Below are positions 24,252 through 33,800 of a DNA stretch of 44,175 nucleotides, one piece after another. Positions within the stretch are counted from its first letter, which is position 1, and the number at the start of each line of letters is the position of its first letter. Source of the stretch: Natrinema soli (GTDB lineage Archaea; Halobacteriota; Halobacteria; Halobacteriales; Natrialbaceae); contig NZ_JAQIVI010000507.1 of assembly GCF_028618695.1 (NCBI RefSeq), positions 1 to 44,175 on the forward strand. Reading direction: 5' to 3'. The notes under the pieces are model-generated. The model was not told where the DNA came from. It ran no database searches and saw nothing but the letters and a program-made list of their open reading frames with translations. The translations under genes were made by a program, and so were the position numbers.

Positions 24252-25661
24252 ATGACTCCCAAACTTGAATCCACCATCACCGGGTCGTGCCAGTCCTTTG
24301 AGTCTATCCGCGAGGTACTCGCGAAGGCCAACGAGGAGAAGACCGGCGATGAACTCGCAGGTATTGCTGCTGACTCAGCCGCCGAACGTGTCGCCGCCAA
24401 GGACGTCCTCAGTCAGCTCTCTCTGGCCACGCTACGTGAGAAACCAGTGATACCCTACGAAGACGACGAGGTCACACGTGTCATTCAGGACGCGGTTGAC
24501 GAGGCGGTGTACAAAGAAATCCGTGACTGGACGGTCGCCGACCTCCGAGAGTCCCTCGTTGACGAGCGAACAAACGAGGAGGATATCGATCGTATTCGTC
24601 CGGGACTAACGAGCGAGATGATCGCGGCCGTCACGAAGCTTATGTCCAACATGGATCTAATTCAGGCGACCGCGAAGATGACTATTACCGCGCGCTGCAA
24701 CAATACCATTGGGACTGAAGGGACACTCTCGTTTCGTCTACAGCCGAACGACCCGACTGACGACATGGATAACATCCGCTATTCGATCTGCGAAGGGCTC
24801 TCGTACGGCGTCGGCGATGCGGTCATTGGAATTAATCCAGTTGAGGACAATCACGAGCAGACGAAACGCCTCCTCGAAGTGACGAAGGAGTTCATTGAGG
24901 AGTGGAACATCCCAACACAGAACTGCGTCCTCTCGCACTTGACGACTCAAATCGAGGCCGTTCGAAACGGCGCTCCTGCCGATCTCCTTTTCCAGAGTCT
25001 GGCTGGCACTGAAGCTGGCAATGAAAGCTTCGGTATTGACATCGGTCTTCTTGACGACGCATACGAATTCGGCAAGGAGCACTGTACCGCCTCCGGACCC
25101 AACTTCATGTACTTCGAGACCGGTCAAGGTTCGGAGCTATCGAGCGACTCACATGCTGACGTCGATCAAGTAACACTAGAGGCCCGTTGTTACGGGCTCG
25201 CAAAGCGTTACGACCCATTTATTGTGAACACGGTTGTTGGTTTTATCGGCCCGGAGTACCTTTACGACGGAAAGCAGGTCATCCGAGCAGGTCTTGAGGA
25301 TGTGTTCATGGGCCAACTCACGGGTATCTCCATGGGCATTGACGCCTGTTATACCAACCACATCCAAGCCGATCAGAACGACATCGAGAACTTGGCAGTG
25401 TTGCTGACCGCCGCCGGCTCGAACTACTTCATCAGCGTCCCTATGGGTGACGACACGATGCTCAATTATCAGTCGAACAGTTACCACGACGCTGCAGCGC
25501 TATGGGATATCTTCGACGTGCGCCCGGCCCCAGAGTTCGAGTCATGGCTCGAAGACATGGGAATCGCCAGAGACGGTCACCTCACTTCGAAAGCCGGCGA
25601 CCCGACAATGTTCCTGGGCGAATACGAGGACGGACGGAAACAGGAGTCGACAAACTCATGA
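24252..25661 (+). CDS. eutB: Ethanolamine ammonia-lyase large subunit
   Basis: Adenosylcobalamin-dependent enzyme that converts ethanolamine to acetaldehyde and ammonia. From ATG 24252 the product is 469 residues, close to the bacterial length (about 453). The catalytic barrel motifs are well kept: SHLTTQIEAVRNGAPADLLFQSLAGTE, MYFETGQGSELSSDSHADVDQ, LEARCYGLAKRYDPFIVNTVVGFIGPEYLYDGKQ (all in parts), GLEDVFMGQLTGI, CYTNHIQADQND and DDTMLNYQSNSYHD. The start two codon-blocks upstream (TTG 24222) looks less likely. It overlaps eutC by 4 bases. Haloarchaea make or salvage cobalamin, so the cofactor should be available. Confidence 0.95.
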   Translation: MTPKLESTITGSCQSFESIREVLAKANEEKTGDELAGIAADSAAERVAAKDVLSQLSLATLREKPVIPYEDDEVTRVIQDAVDEAVYKEIRDWTVADLRESLVDERTNEEDIDRIRPGLTSEMIAAVTKLMSNMDLIQATAKMTITARCNNTIGTEGTLSFRLQPNDPTDDMDNIRYSICEGLSYGVGDAVIGINPVEDNHEQTKRLLEVTKEFIEEWNIPTQNCVLSHLTTQIEAVRNGAPADLLFQSLAGTEAGNESFGIDIGLLDDAYEFGKEHCTASGPNFMYFETGQGSELSSDSHADVDQVTLEARCYGLAKRYDPFIVNTVVGFIGPEYLYDGKQVIRAGLEDVFMGQLTGISMGIDACYTNHIQADQNDIENLAVLLTAAGSNYFISVPMGDDTMLNYQSNSYHDAAALWDIFDVRPAPEFESWLEDMGIARDGHLTSKAGDPTMFLGEYEDGRKQESTNS

Positions 25662-26386
25662 GTGATATGGATCCTCACACCGATCCGGAGGACGAGACGG
25701 CACTCGAGCGGATCGCCAGTGCCAGTCCATCTCGGCTTGGTCTCGGTCGAAGCGGGACACGCCCCCGGACAGCATCCGTACTGTCATTCCGCGCCGACCA
25801 CGCACAGGCACGCGACGCTGTCCTCACGCGCGTCTCCGAGGAAACGATCGAGAACGCAGGTCTCCTGAAGGTCACAAGTCAGGTGTCGGATCAAGATGAG
25901 TATCTCGCCCGACCCGACCGCGGCCGGCAGATCAGTGAGGAGACGGCGGAACAGATCCGCGACGCCTGCACTCACGCTCCTGACGTTCAGATAATCGTCT
26001 GTGATGGCCTCAGTTCGACGGCCGTTGAGGCGAACATTGCTGACCTCCTCCCGATGCTCACCGACGGGCTCGAAGAGCGGGGGTTCACGGTTGGGACGCC
26101 CTTGTTCGTGGAGTTTGGTCGCGTCGACATCATGGATGCAATCGGCGAGGAACTTGAAGCCGATATCGTCGTGAACCTCATCGGGGAGCGGCCGGGGCTG
26201 AACACCGCCAAGAGCCTGAGTGCATATTTGGTCTATGACCCCGAGCGTGGAAAGCCAACGGCGACGAAATCAGTGATTTCGAATATTCATCCCGACGGAC
26301 TTCCGGCGATAGAGGCGGGAGCACAGATCGTTGACCTCGTTGCCACGATACACGACCAACAGGGGAGTGGGATCGAACTGGCATGA
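25658..26386 (+). CDS. eutC: Ethanolamine ammonia-lyase small subunit
   Basis: 242 residues from ATG 25658, overlapping the eutB stop as ATGA. It has the EutC features RLGLGRSGTRPRTASVLSFR, ADHAQARDAVLTRV, RPDRGRQISEETAEQI, IIVCDGLSSTAVEANIADLL and VNLIGERPGLNTAKSLSAYL, the region that closes over cobalamin. The first 30 or so residues are an acidic extension. A longer frame from 25502 is antisense-like overlap with eutB and is not the start. Confidence 0.94.
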   Translation: MSDMDPHTDPEDETALERIASASPSRLGLGRSGTRPRTASVLSFRADHAQARDAVLTRVSEETIENAGLLKVTSQVSDQDEYLARPDRGRQISEETAEQIRDACTHAPDVQIIVCDGLSSTAVEANIADLLPMLTDGLEERGFTVGTPLFVEFGRVDIMDAIGEELEADIVVNLIGERPGLNTAKSLSAYLVYDPERGKPTATKSVISNIHPDGLPAIEAGAQIVDLVATIHDQQGSGIELA

Positions 26387-26400
26387 GAGGGCACTGAGAG

Positions 26401-27858
26401 ATGGGTCGTGAGACAGACACATTGACGAGTGTTGGTATCGATATCGGGACGACGACAACGCAGCTTGTTGTCAGCGAAATTACCATCTCATCAGCAGGTC
26501 TCGGCGCCCTGGACGTCGATATTGAGCAAACGGAGCTCGTCTATCGGGGAACGATCTACGAGACACCACTTCTCGATCGACAGACGCTCAATGTCGAAGC
26601 CATTGAGGACTTGGTAACGTCAGAGTTGGAACAGTCTGGATACACGCCGGCGAGTATCGACAGCGGCGCAGTCATCGTGACTGGCGAATCATCCTACAAG
26701 ACGAACGCCGAGGAGTTAGTGACCCGCATCGCGGCCGACGCAGGCGAGTTCGTCGTCGCAACGGCAGGACCAGAACTGGAGTCCGTTCTGGCCGGTACCG
26801 GCTCTGGCGCAGCAACGTGGGCCTCGGACAAACAGAAGACGATTCTCAACGTGGATATTGGCGGCGGCACGACTAACATGTGTCTGTTTGCAGGGGACTC
26901 GATTGTCGAGACGCGCTGCCTCAACGTCGGTGGTCGACTGCTTCGCTTCAACACGGCGGGGCGGGTTACGCACATCTCCAATCCAGCAGCGCTACTGATC
27001 AACGAGGCCAATCTCGATATCGAAGTTGGAAAATGCCCGAGCGAGGCTGCACTCCACGAACTTGTAGACCTGATGGCCAATTCAGTCTTCGAAACGATCG
27101 ACGGAACCGAACGCAGTGAGCTGACGAAAGAACTGACAATCAGGGACAACGAGTACACATCCCGAACCATTGATGGTGTCTGCTTCAGCGGTGGCGTGGG
27201 ACGATTGATCGCAGCGAACGATGACGATGATCTCTTTGCGTATCAAGACATTGGTGGAATGCTCGCGACAGCGATTCGTGAACGACTCGAGTCATCCTCA
27301 CTGATTGTTTGGCCGCCGACAGAAATGATTCGTGCTACCGTCATCGGTGCAGGGACTCAGACGACATCATTCAGCGGGACAACAGTATCGTTCGACGAGT
27401 CTGTTCTCCCCCTAAAGAACCTCCCTGTCGTCACAGCGTCGTTCTCGGGAACTGACCGTGAGTCATTGGCCGACGATCTCCGACACTGTCTCGAACGAGG
27501 GTTATCGCTGTATGAGACTGACCAGGTAGCCGGCCTCGCGCTGGCACTCCCCAACTTCGATACACTGTCGTACGACTGTATCACCGCGCTTGCTCATGCA
27601 TTGGATCAGGCGTACGATGAATCGGGATATGCCCGTCGCCAGTTGCCATACGTCATCGTAACGCAACAGAACTGTGCTAAAGCGTTGGCCCAGTGCCTCC
27701 GTGCTATCTCGACTGACCTGTCCCCGCTCATCGTTATCGACGAGATCGCTGCAAGCGACGGCGACTATCTGGACATCGGGGAACCGATACTGTCCGGTCA
27801 AACGGTTCCCGTTATCGTCAAGTCGCTCGTATTCGGTCGCGAAAGTTCAGCCGCATAG
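26401..27858 (+). CDS. eutA: Ethanolamine ammonia-lyase reactivating factor
   Basis: ASKHA-fold ATPase that exchanges damaged cobalamin from EutBC. 485 residues, with the phosphate-1 motif VGIDIGTTTTQLVVSEI at the N-terminus, the EutA-specific VIVTGESSYKTNAEELV and FVVATAGPELESVLAGTGSG, a second nucleotide-binding motif LNVDIGGGTTNMCLF and the adenosine-region CFSGGVGRLI. It lies 15 bases after eutC, completing a eutB-C-A operon. Aldehyde dehydrogenase (eutE), cobalamin adenosyltransferase and shell genes do not follow. Confidence 0.93.
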   Translation: MGRETDTLTSVGIDIGTTTTQLVVSEITISSAGLGALDVDIEQTELVYRGTIYETPLLDRQTLNVEAIEDLVTSELEQSGYTPASIDSGAVIVTGESSYKTNAEELVTRIAADAGEFVVATAGPELESVLAGTGSGAATWASDKQKTILNVDIGGGTTNMCLFAGDSIVETRCLNVGGRLLRFNTAGRVTHISNPAALLINEANLDIEVGKCPSEAALHELVDLMANSVFETIDGTERSELTKELTIRDNEYTSRTIDGVCFSGGVGRLIAANDDDDLFAYQDIGGMLATAIRERLESSSLIVWPPTEMIRATVIGAGTQTTSFSGTTVSFDESVLPLKNLPVVTASFSGTDRESLADDLRHCLERGLSLYETDQVAGLALALPNFDTLSYDCITALAHALDQAYDESGYARRQLPYVIVTQQNCAKALAQCLRAISTDLSPLIVIDEIAASDGDYLDIGEPILSGQTVPVIVKSLVFGRESSAA

Positions 27859-28176
27859 CGCACCATTGACGCCGACGCGTCACGATCGCAGCCTGACCAC
27901 TGAGTGGCCCGTCAGCCGTTAATTGATGAGTTTGGTGGGCTGTTCAGCTACTGCAGAGAACCCTAACGAACGACTATCTGTCAGAAACGGCGTGATGGAT
28001 ACACAGGACGTATCGATCACCGGTTCGGACTTGGATGGGGGTTACTTGAAGCGCTCAGTACGGGTGAACTACGGATCATTTGGTACATTGAACATGATCG
28101 GTAGCTCTCTTGATACTGTAGCTCGCCTTCGTATTGCCAGAGAAAGGTATATTTCGCTACCAGTCCATCCTCTACG
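27859..28176. other. 318-base gap after eutA
   Basis: No coding region, hairpin or repeat that I can support. A 130-codon plus-strand frame crosses it (27923-28315) but overlaps the VOC gene and has no recognisable content. An AT-rich patch near 28140-28155 (AAAGGTATATTTCG) is probably the VOC gene's promoter. Confidence 0.35.
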
Positions 28177-28638
28177 ATGCTGGAAACCGTCAGTCCAGAA
28201 CAGGCGAGTCCGCTTATGGAACCACGAATTACTGTTATCACGTTGGGAGTCAACGACCTCGAAACGTCACTTGACTTTTACCACGAAGGTTTGGGTTGGC
28301 CGACGGAGGGTATAGTCGGAACTGAATTTGAAGGTGGAGCTGTTGCTTTCTTCCCGTTGAATAATGGCTTGCAGCTTGCACTTTACCCGAAACAGCAAAT
28401 CGGGGAAGACGCGAATGTTGAGGAGGCAACACCCAGTTCTACAGAATTTACCCTCGGCCACAACGTTGTGTCGAAAGAAGCAGTCGATGCCGTACTGAAG
28501 ACAGCGGACGAAGCAGGCGCAAAAATCACCGACCCGCCACGTGACCGTGAATGGGGCGGATATTCGGGCCACTTCCTTGACCCAGACGACCACCTGTGGG
28601 AAGTAGTCTGGAATCCGCAGTTCGAGATCGAAGAATAG
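28177..28638 (+). CDS. VOC (glyoxalase/bleomycin resistance) family protein
   Basis: Metal-dependent vicinal oxygen chelate fold; the substrate is unknown. 153 residues from ATG 28177, or 140 from the ATG 28216 (MEPRITVITLGVNDLE). A beta-alpha-beta-beta-beta repeat is visible twice, with VITLGVNDLETSLDFYHEGL at the start and GGYSGHFLDPDDHLWEVVWN at the end; the latter contains the usual His/Glu metal ligands. The middle has LNNGLQLALYPKQQIGED. It stands alone between the eut operon and the IS graveyard. Confidence 0.85.
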   Translation: MLETVSPEQASPLMEPRITVITLGVNDLETSLDFYHEGLGWPTEGIVGTEFEGGAVAFFPLNNGLQLALYPKQQIGEDANVEEATPSSTEFTLGHNVVSKEAVDAVLKTADEAGAKITDPPRDREWGGYSGHFLDPDDHLWEVVWNPQFEIEE

Positions 28639-29070
28639 GCATCAACTTGACTACGCGCTCTCAGGCCACATTCACTGATATATTCGCCTACTCTAGCTTC
28701 ACCGTTGCATGAAGGCTGCTCCAACACTCGCGGATATATTCGCAGCCCTACTGGGCGTTTAATTCAGTGTAGAAAAGGAGAAGCAAACGAGGACTCTATG
28801 ATGGGTACATCCTCTCTATCTTGCACACGGTAAGATAGATATGTAAGTGGTATTAAAGTTGAAGTCGCCTGATTCTGAACTCATTAGTTCACGGTTGACG
28901 GACTACTGAGTATCGTCCCAACCGTGGACTACCTAGAACATCACCTTTCTAAAACTCGTGTCACGTTCGATTTCCTAAGAAGATCTACTAGGCAGAATAG
29001 ACTTAGGACGGTACTGAGTGCAGCTTCAGCCGTTGTTTCGCTAGTTCTCCTCCAACTCGACTGGGTAGAG

Positions 29071-29175
29071 TCAGCGTAGCTTGATTCGAGCGTCATCAGT
29101 CGTGAACTGCCAGTTGATGAGTCGGTCAGCCGCATTGCGATGCTGCTGCCACGCAGCGACCTCTGACCGGAGGTC
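29071..29175 (-). pseudogene. IS630-type transposase C-terminal fragment
   Basis: On the minus strand, 29175 to 29071 reads LRSEVAAWQQHRNAADRLIN then WQFTTDDARIKLR and a TGA. This is the C-terminal end of haloarchaeal IS630-family transposases, which usually end in a similar WQFTT-DARIKLKRLYP sequence. Nothing of the DDE core precedes it. Confidence 0.65.
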
Positions 29176-29446
29176 GCTGCGTGATAGATGTGATGATCGA
29201 GACACTGGTGTTTGAGGACACTTATTCCAATTTCGACTATATTCAACCAAACTTAGAAAATCGAGAATGGAATCGGGAACTACCTATACTCGGTGGTCCC
29301 TATCGAGTCAGGAGTCCAGTTGTTCGGTTGTTGTTTGTGCTCGTGAGCTTCCTGTGCGGAATCTCTGGGTGATCGTCTGCTGTGGCGAGCACTACCCGTC
29401 TGGTTCCGCTTCGAAGTGTTCCGCGAGTGGATTGATCACTCACTGG

Positions 29447-29724
29447 ACGACACACTGCGTCGGAAGTAAGAAGCACCAACCAACCGTACCGGAATCCCGT
29501 CGACCTACAGCCAGCTGGACGCGGGCTGAGACTGTCCGCGTCCAGCGGCAGCCCTATGACTGAGCAATGGCTTTGCGTCTTGTCAGGCTCGCCAGCACAC
29601 TCACCGGAGTGAGACCGCCGTCTCTGTTCGACTTAGTAAGTTAGTTGGTCTGATCTCCCTCAGCTTACTCCAGAAATTGAGTCAGCAATCAGGACTGATG
29701 GGAACTATCGACTGTAAGAAACCG
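29447..29724. repeat. Duplicated structured block, copy B (inverted partner at 3543-3822)
   Basis: Plus-strand sequence here matches the reverse complement of block A, including TLRRK-EAPTN, GIPSTYSQLDAG, the hairpin at 29514-29546 (13-base arms with one wobble), a second small stem (CACTC/GAGTG) and the common end with AATCAGGACTGATGGGAACT. Unlike A, it is not fused to a HalOD1 start; a different tail precedes it. Confidence 0.6.
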
Positions 29725-29825
29725 GTAGCGCTGACGTTCGGCGAGAGCAAACGACTCGTGACGGTGTACGACCACGCGATATAGGTTGGTTAACTGATTT
29801 CGCTCCTCAAACGTGACCGACGCAC

Positions 29826-30839
29826 TCACCTGGTGTGTGGAATATCCTCGACGCGCTCTGGATCACGGTCGTAGAGGTCACCGGTCGCGGTCGTCCCGAT
29901 TAGGGACATGAACGACGGTAGTGCAGCGAGCGTCCGGTTCCGATACTGATCGACCGACTGCGGTTCGACGCTTTCGAAGATGACACTGCCCCGGTCTTGG
30001 AGAGCATAGGCCTTGTGGGCGACGCCCGGATAGCCCGCTGTCGCAGGGTACCGACTTACGACCTGATCAAATCGGCTCAGATGATCGTACATCTGTACAC
30101 ACATTCTCTTCGAGAGCGCGAGGCCGTTTTCGGGGATTGGTTTGTCACCCAGGACAGGCCACATCAACGAGTGAGTGACGTCTTCTCCGTCTTCGGTCGT
30201 CTTCGCACTCTGTCCGTGGATGTCTAGGAACCACTCGGGATCGACGCGCTCGACGGCCTCTGTGACCGCACGTGCCGCCGGAACCGGGTTTTCGGGAAAC
30301 TCCTCAGGTTGGTTTCGATAGAGGCGGCTTTCGGTCCAGTCAGGGAAGTGATACCGGTTGGGATCCCATCCCCGTCCACGGTAGGTCGTCGTGAAAATCC
30401 CGTTGCTTGTATTTGGGTCCGGGGCATCTGGATCGACGTTCCCACGGAACCCGATCGCCGCCCCATCGGGGTTCGCCCGCGGGATGACGTGGACAGTTAC
30501 CTCATCTAGATACGCCTCGTACTTCCCGCTTGCCATGTAGTACAACAAGGCGAGCAGGCTTGTAGATCCCGTGGACTCGTTACCGTGTTGGTGTCCGACG
30601 AGCAAGACATCCGTATTCCCTCGGCCGACCGACACCATGTCGATGCCTCGCCCCTGATTCGACGTCCCTACCGTCGACATTGAGAACGGTCGTCCCTTCG
30701 TGTCGAAGTGATTGAGGACCCGCTTCAGTTCGTCGTAACTCCGGTACTTGTCCTCGCGGTGTGTCGCGTCGGTGCCGAGCGGCGCGTCGCCAAAGATTCC
30801 GTCATGGCGTGTCTCCATCAGTGGTCGGATTCGTGTCAT
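29826..30839 (-). CDS. M14-family zinc carboxypeptidase
   Basis: Metallocarboxypeptidase, or related amidase. 337 residues. The zinc motif HxxE appears as LLVGHQHGNESTG, the third ligand in FLDIHGQSAK, and a catalytic Glu in SVIFESVEPQS. HVIPRANPDGAAIGFRGN is the substrate-binding Asn-Arg region. No Tat or Sec signal is obvious, so it is probably cytoplasmic, though its partner is exported. It lies 43 bases downstream of the heparinase-like gene on the same strand, suggesting co-transcription. Confidence 0.85.
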   Translation of the reverse strand: MTRIRPLMETRHDGIFGDAPLGTDATHREDKYRSYDELKRVLNHFDTKGRPFSMSTVGTSNQGRGIDMVSVGRGNTDVLLVGHQHGNESTGSTSLLALLYYMASGKYEAYLDEVTVHVIPRANPDGAAIGFRGNVDPDAPDPNTSNGIFTTTYRGRGWDPNRYHFPDWTESRLYRNQPEEFPENPVPAARAVTEAVERVDPEWFLDIHGQSAKTTEDGEDVTHSLMWPVLGDKPIPENGLALSKRMCVQMYDHLSRFDQVVSRYPATAGYPGVAHKAYALQDRGSVIFESVEPQSVDQYRNRTLAALPSFMSLIGTTATGDLYDRDPERVEDIPHTR

Positions 30840-30882
30840 TTTGGTGTAGTGTATGGTATCGCGTCGTGTAGTTCGAGGTTGG

Positions 30883-33800
30883 TCAGTCGATCTGTACCCA
30901 GGTCCGAGACAGTGGAACGCGAAACTGCGCTCGCTCTTCGATGGTGTACTCGTAGCCCGCGTCGGGATCAGACGAATCCGCGAACCTCGCGACCGTCGTC
31001 TGTTCTCCCACGTTGAGTGTCATCTGGTTTCCTTGATTGGCCGTCGCGTCCTCGATATGGTACGCTTGTACGCCAGCGTCGGTCTCGACGTATAGCCAAG
31101 TGCCAGCAAGTTCGTCAGCGACGTTGCCGCGTTGTGGCCCCTTCGTTAGTCGCACGCGGAACTCGTTCGTGCGCGAGACATTGCGCGTAAAGTCTTCGAT
31201 GACCCCCTCGTATGCGCCCGGTTTGTCCCGTACAAGTGGCGGTCCGTCTCGAACGGGGGCGAGCATTGATCCGTCCTCTACGTGGGCAAACGTCGGCTCG
31301 CCCTCCCGTTCGGAGTAGACGGCGAGGAAGCCGTCGAACTGGAACTTGTCACTAACTATACATATAGACTCGCCCGGCGCGTAGGCCACGTAGTCTGTCC
31401 GTCCGTTCGCCAGGGCCACCTTCACCGCCCGCCCAGCGTCGTCTCCAGAACGGGTCGGAACCGCCTCGATTGACTCGACGGACCGGTCGCCGCGGTACGG
31501 TTCGAGGACCGAGGTGAAGGTGCTGTCTACGTTCGATCCCTGACGTCGGGCGAGGGCGTAGCGGAGGTGTCTAGGGACTCCGGGGTGGCGGGGTGGGCGA
31601 CCGTCTGCGAGTGCAACCTCGTCTACGTCGCCGACCATCGTCAGTCGCAGGTGTACATCGCCCCGATCCGGGATGGCGTCCCACGCGTCCGTCACGCCCC
31701 AGTCGACGCTGAAGCGCTCTCCCGGATCCCCGTCACGAGCGACGTTGTCTAGGTAGTCGAACCCGCTTTCGCCCTCTCGGTCGTAGTCCGAGGATTCGCC
31801 GTAAGCGGGTCGAGGGACGTCTGGACCGGCGTAGGTTCCCCCATCCTGGTCGACTAAGTCTAGGCCCTCGGTCGCGGCCGATCCAGCCGCGCCGTGAAAA
31901 CTGAAACAGTGATCGTCGCCGCCCTCGACCCTGAAGAAGTCGACCGCATAGGAGTGTTGTTCGTCTATCCTCACCATTGCGGTGGTGCGACGATACTGGT
32001 CTACGCCAGGATAGGCATCTGGCGACTCGACATCTGCTATGCTCACGCGGTCCGTCGCGGCGAAGTGCAGTGGCGACCCGACTCCGGTCTCGGCCTGGGG
32101 TGCCTCGTCGACCACTACCGTGTTATGACTGATCGTGTTGGTCGTCCAGTACTCCCCTTTCGGCCACGTAGAACTGTCGCCTGGCGAGTCGGGGTGGGGC
32201 CAGAATCCGGTCTGCTCGGGGTAACCCAGGTCCGGGGCAAGGTCGCCACCGTAGGCATGGACGTCAACATGCAAGGCGTCGCGGTGGCGTCCGTACGTGC
32301 CGGGCCCGTCCGGGGTGGACGCTCCGTACTGGATCGATATCGACCGCTGGGTGTTCCCCCGTTCGGCCTCTAACTCGCGCTCTCGTTGGGCTCGTTCGTC
32401 AAGGAATGTCGCTGTGATGACGCCCATCTTGTAGTTCGTGGCGGCGTCGAGCTTGCCCACGTTCTCGAAGGTGAGACGGTGCGTTCCCTCCGAGAGTTCA
32501 ACGCCGTCCGCGATGACCGTGTCATCCCCGACGCCGATGGTCTCCCGGTAGAAGTCGTGTTCGCCCACCGTCTCGCCGTCGATCAGCACCTCGTAGATGC
32601 CATATCCGGTGGATTTGAACGGCTTGAGTGTGAACTCGTACGTCTCAGTCACTGGAACGGAGAACTCAAAGTTGATTGACTGGCCCGCAGTGTCGGCTTC
32701 GAACTGGACGGTGCCGCTCCCGCTGTAGACCGTGTAGTCGGCCGTGTGGTCGAGAACGGTCATCGAGGGGAACTGGCCGACGACACGATAGCCCCCGCGG
32801 ATGTAGTGTTCACCGTCGCGAAGCACGGCGAGTCCGGTCCCCGCCTGATTCGTACTCGACAGTTCGAGCGGTCCGTCCGCGTCGATTACCTCCTGCACCG
32901 ACCCCGCGACGGCCTCAGGGTCCTTGGTGAACACGCCGTCGTGCATCCCATCGTAACTGTACCCGTTCACGAGGAACGCCGCTTTGGCGAAGCGTTCGTT
33001 CCCAAACGACTCGAAGGCGCGCGTCATCGCTTCGGTTTCGATCGGCAGCCATGGGTTACCGGTTCGACCCATCGATCCGGCGCGGGGAAGGTACTTCTCG
33101 TGGAGTATCTGCGGAACGCGACCGCCCGCCGCTCGTTCTACGCTCGGGTGGTCGCCAACGGTCGGACCGTCGTAGCCCTCGTAGTCGTCGAGGACAGCGG
33201 TCACGTCCTGGAGTGCCTGGAACGCCGCCTCGCTGGCCGCGGGTGAGCCCTTGTGGTTCCCATCCCGATCCACCTTGTCTACGAGTTCGCTGAGTAAGTC
33301 CCCGCCAGTGACCCACCACTCGCCCCAATAGGACCCATCGCGACGATGGGTCCGTTCGCCCGAACGGAGGAGGAACTCGACGGCATCACCGGTGTAGCCG
33401 CCGGGATCGTCCTGGACGGCGGCCGACATTGCTAATGCGGTTCGGTGACCGCCCGACGGCGAGTGAATCTGGTGGTTTTGAACGGCGGGCAACACTGCCT
33501 GGACGACGTTCTCCTCGATGTTTCGGCGGACGTCGTCGGCACCCGCTTTGCTGCCGACGTTGTACTCTTCGGCCTTTTTGCCCAAGAACGCAAGGAGATC
33601 CTCGTTCGTCATCGCGGGGAAGAACGCGTCGTACGCACTGAGCAGTACTCTGATCGCGACTGTCTCTTCGACGCACCCGCCGATCTTTCCCTGGCCAGTC
33701 CACTCGTGGATGCCGACGTAGCCGTCGTCGTATCGATAGACAGAGATATCCATTTCGGGGTAGATGTCTGCGATGCGGTCTACCAGGACAGTGCCCGCCC

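Larger units (their letters stand above)
28639..29825. other. About 1.2 kb of IS relics and repeats without an intact gene
   Basis: The stretch holds an IS630-type transposase end (29071-29175), an unrecognised open tail (about 29355-29460; FRFEVFREWIDHSLDDTLRRK in parts), duplicated block B, and a short PVALTFGESKRLVTVYDHAI frame at about 29720-29782. I see no intact gene. Confidence 0.6.

Noticed and set aside
25502..25657. 52-codon upstream extension of eutC inside eutB
   Set aside because: The ATGA overlap at 25658 gives the family-like start; the extension is Arg-rich and out of frame with eutB.
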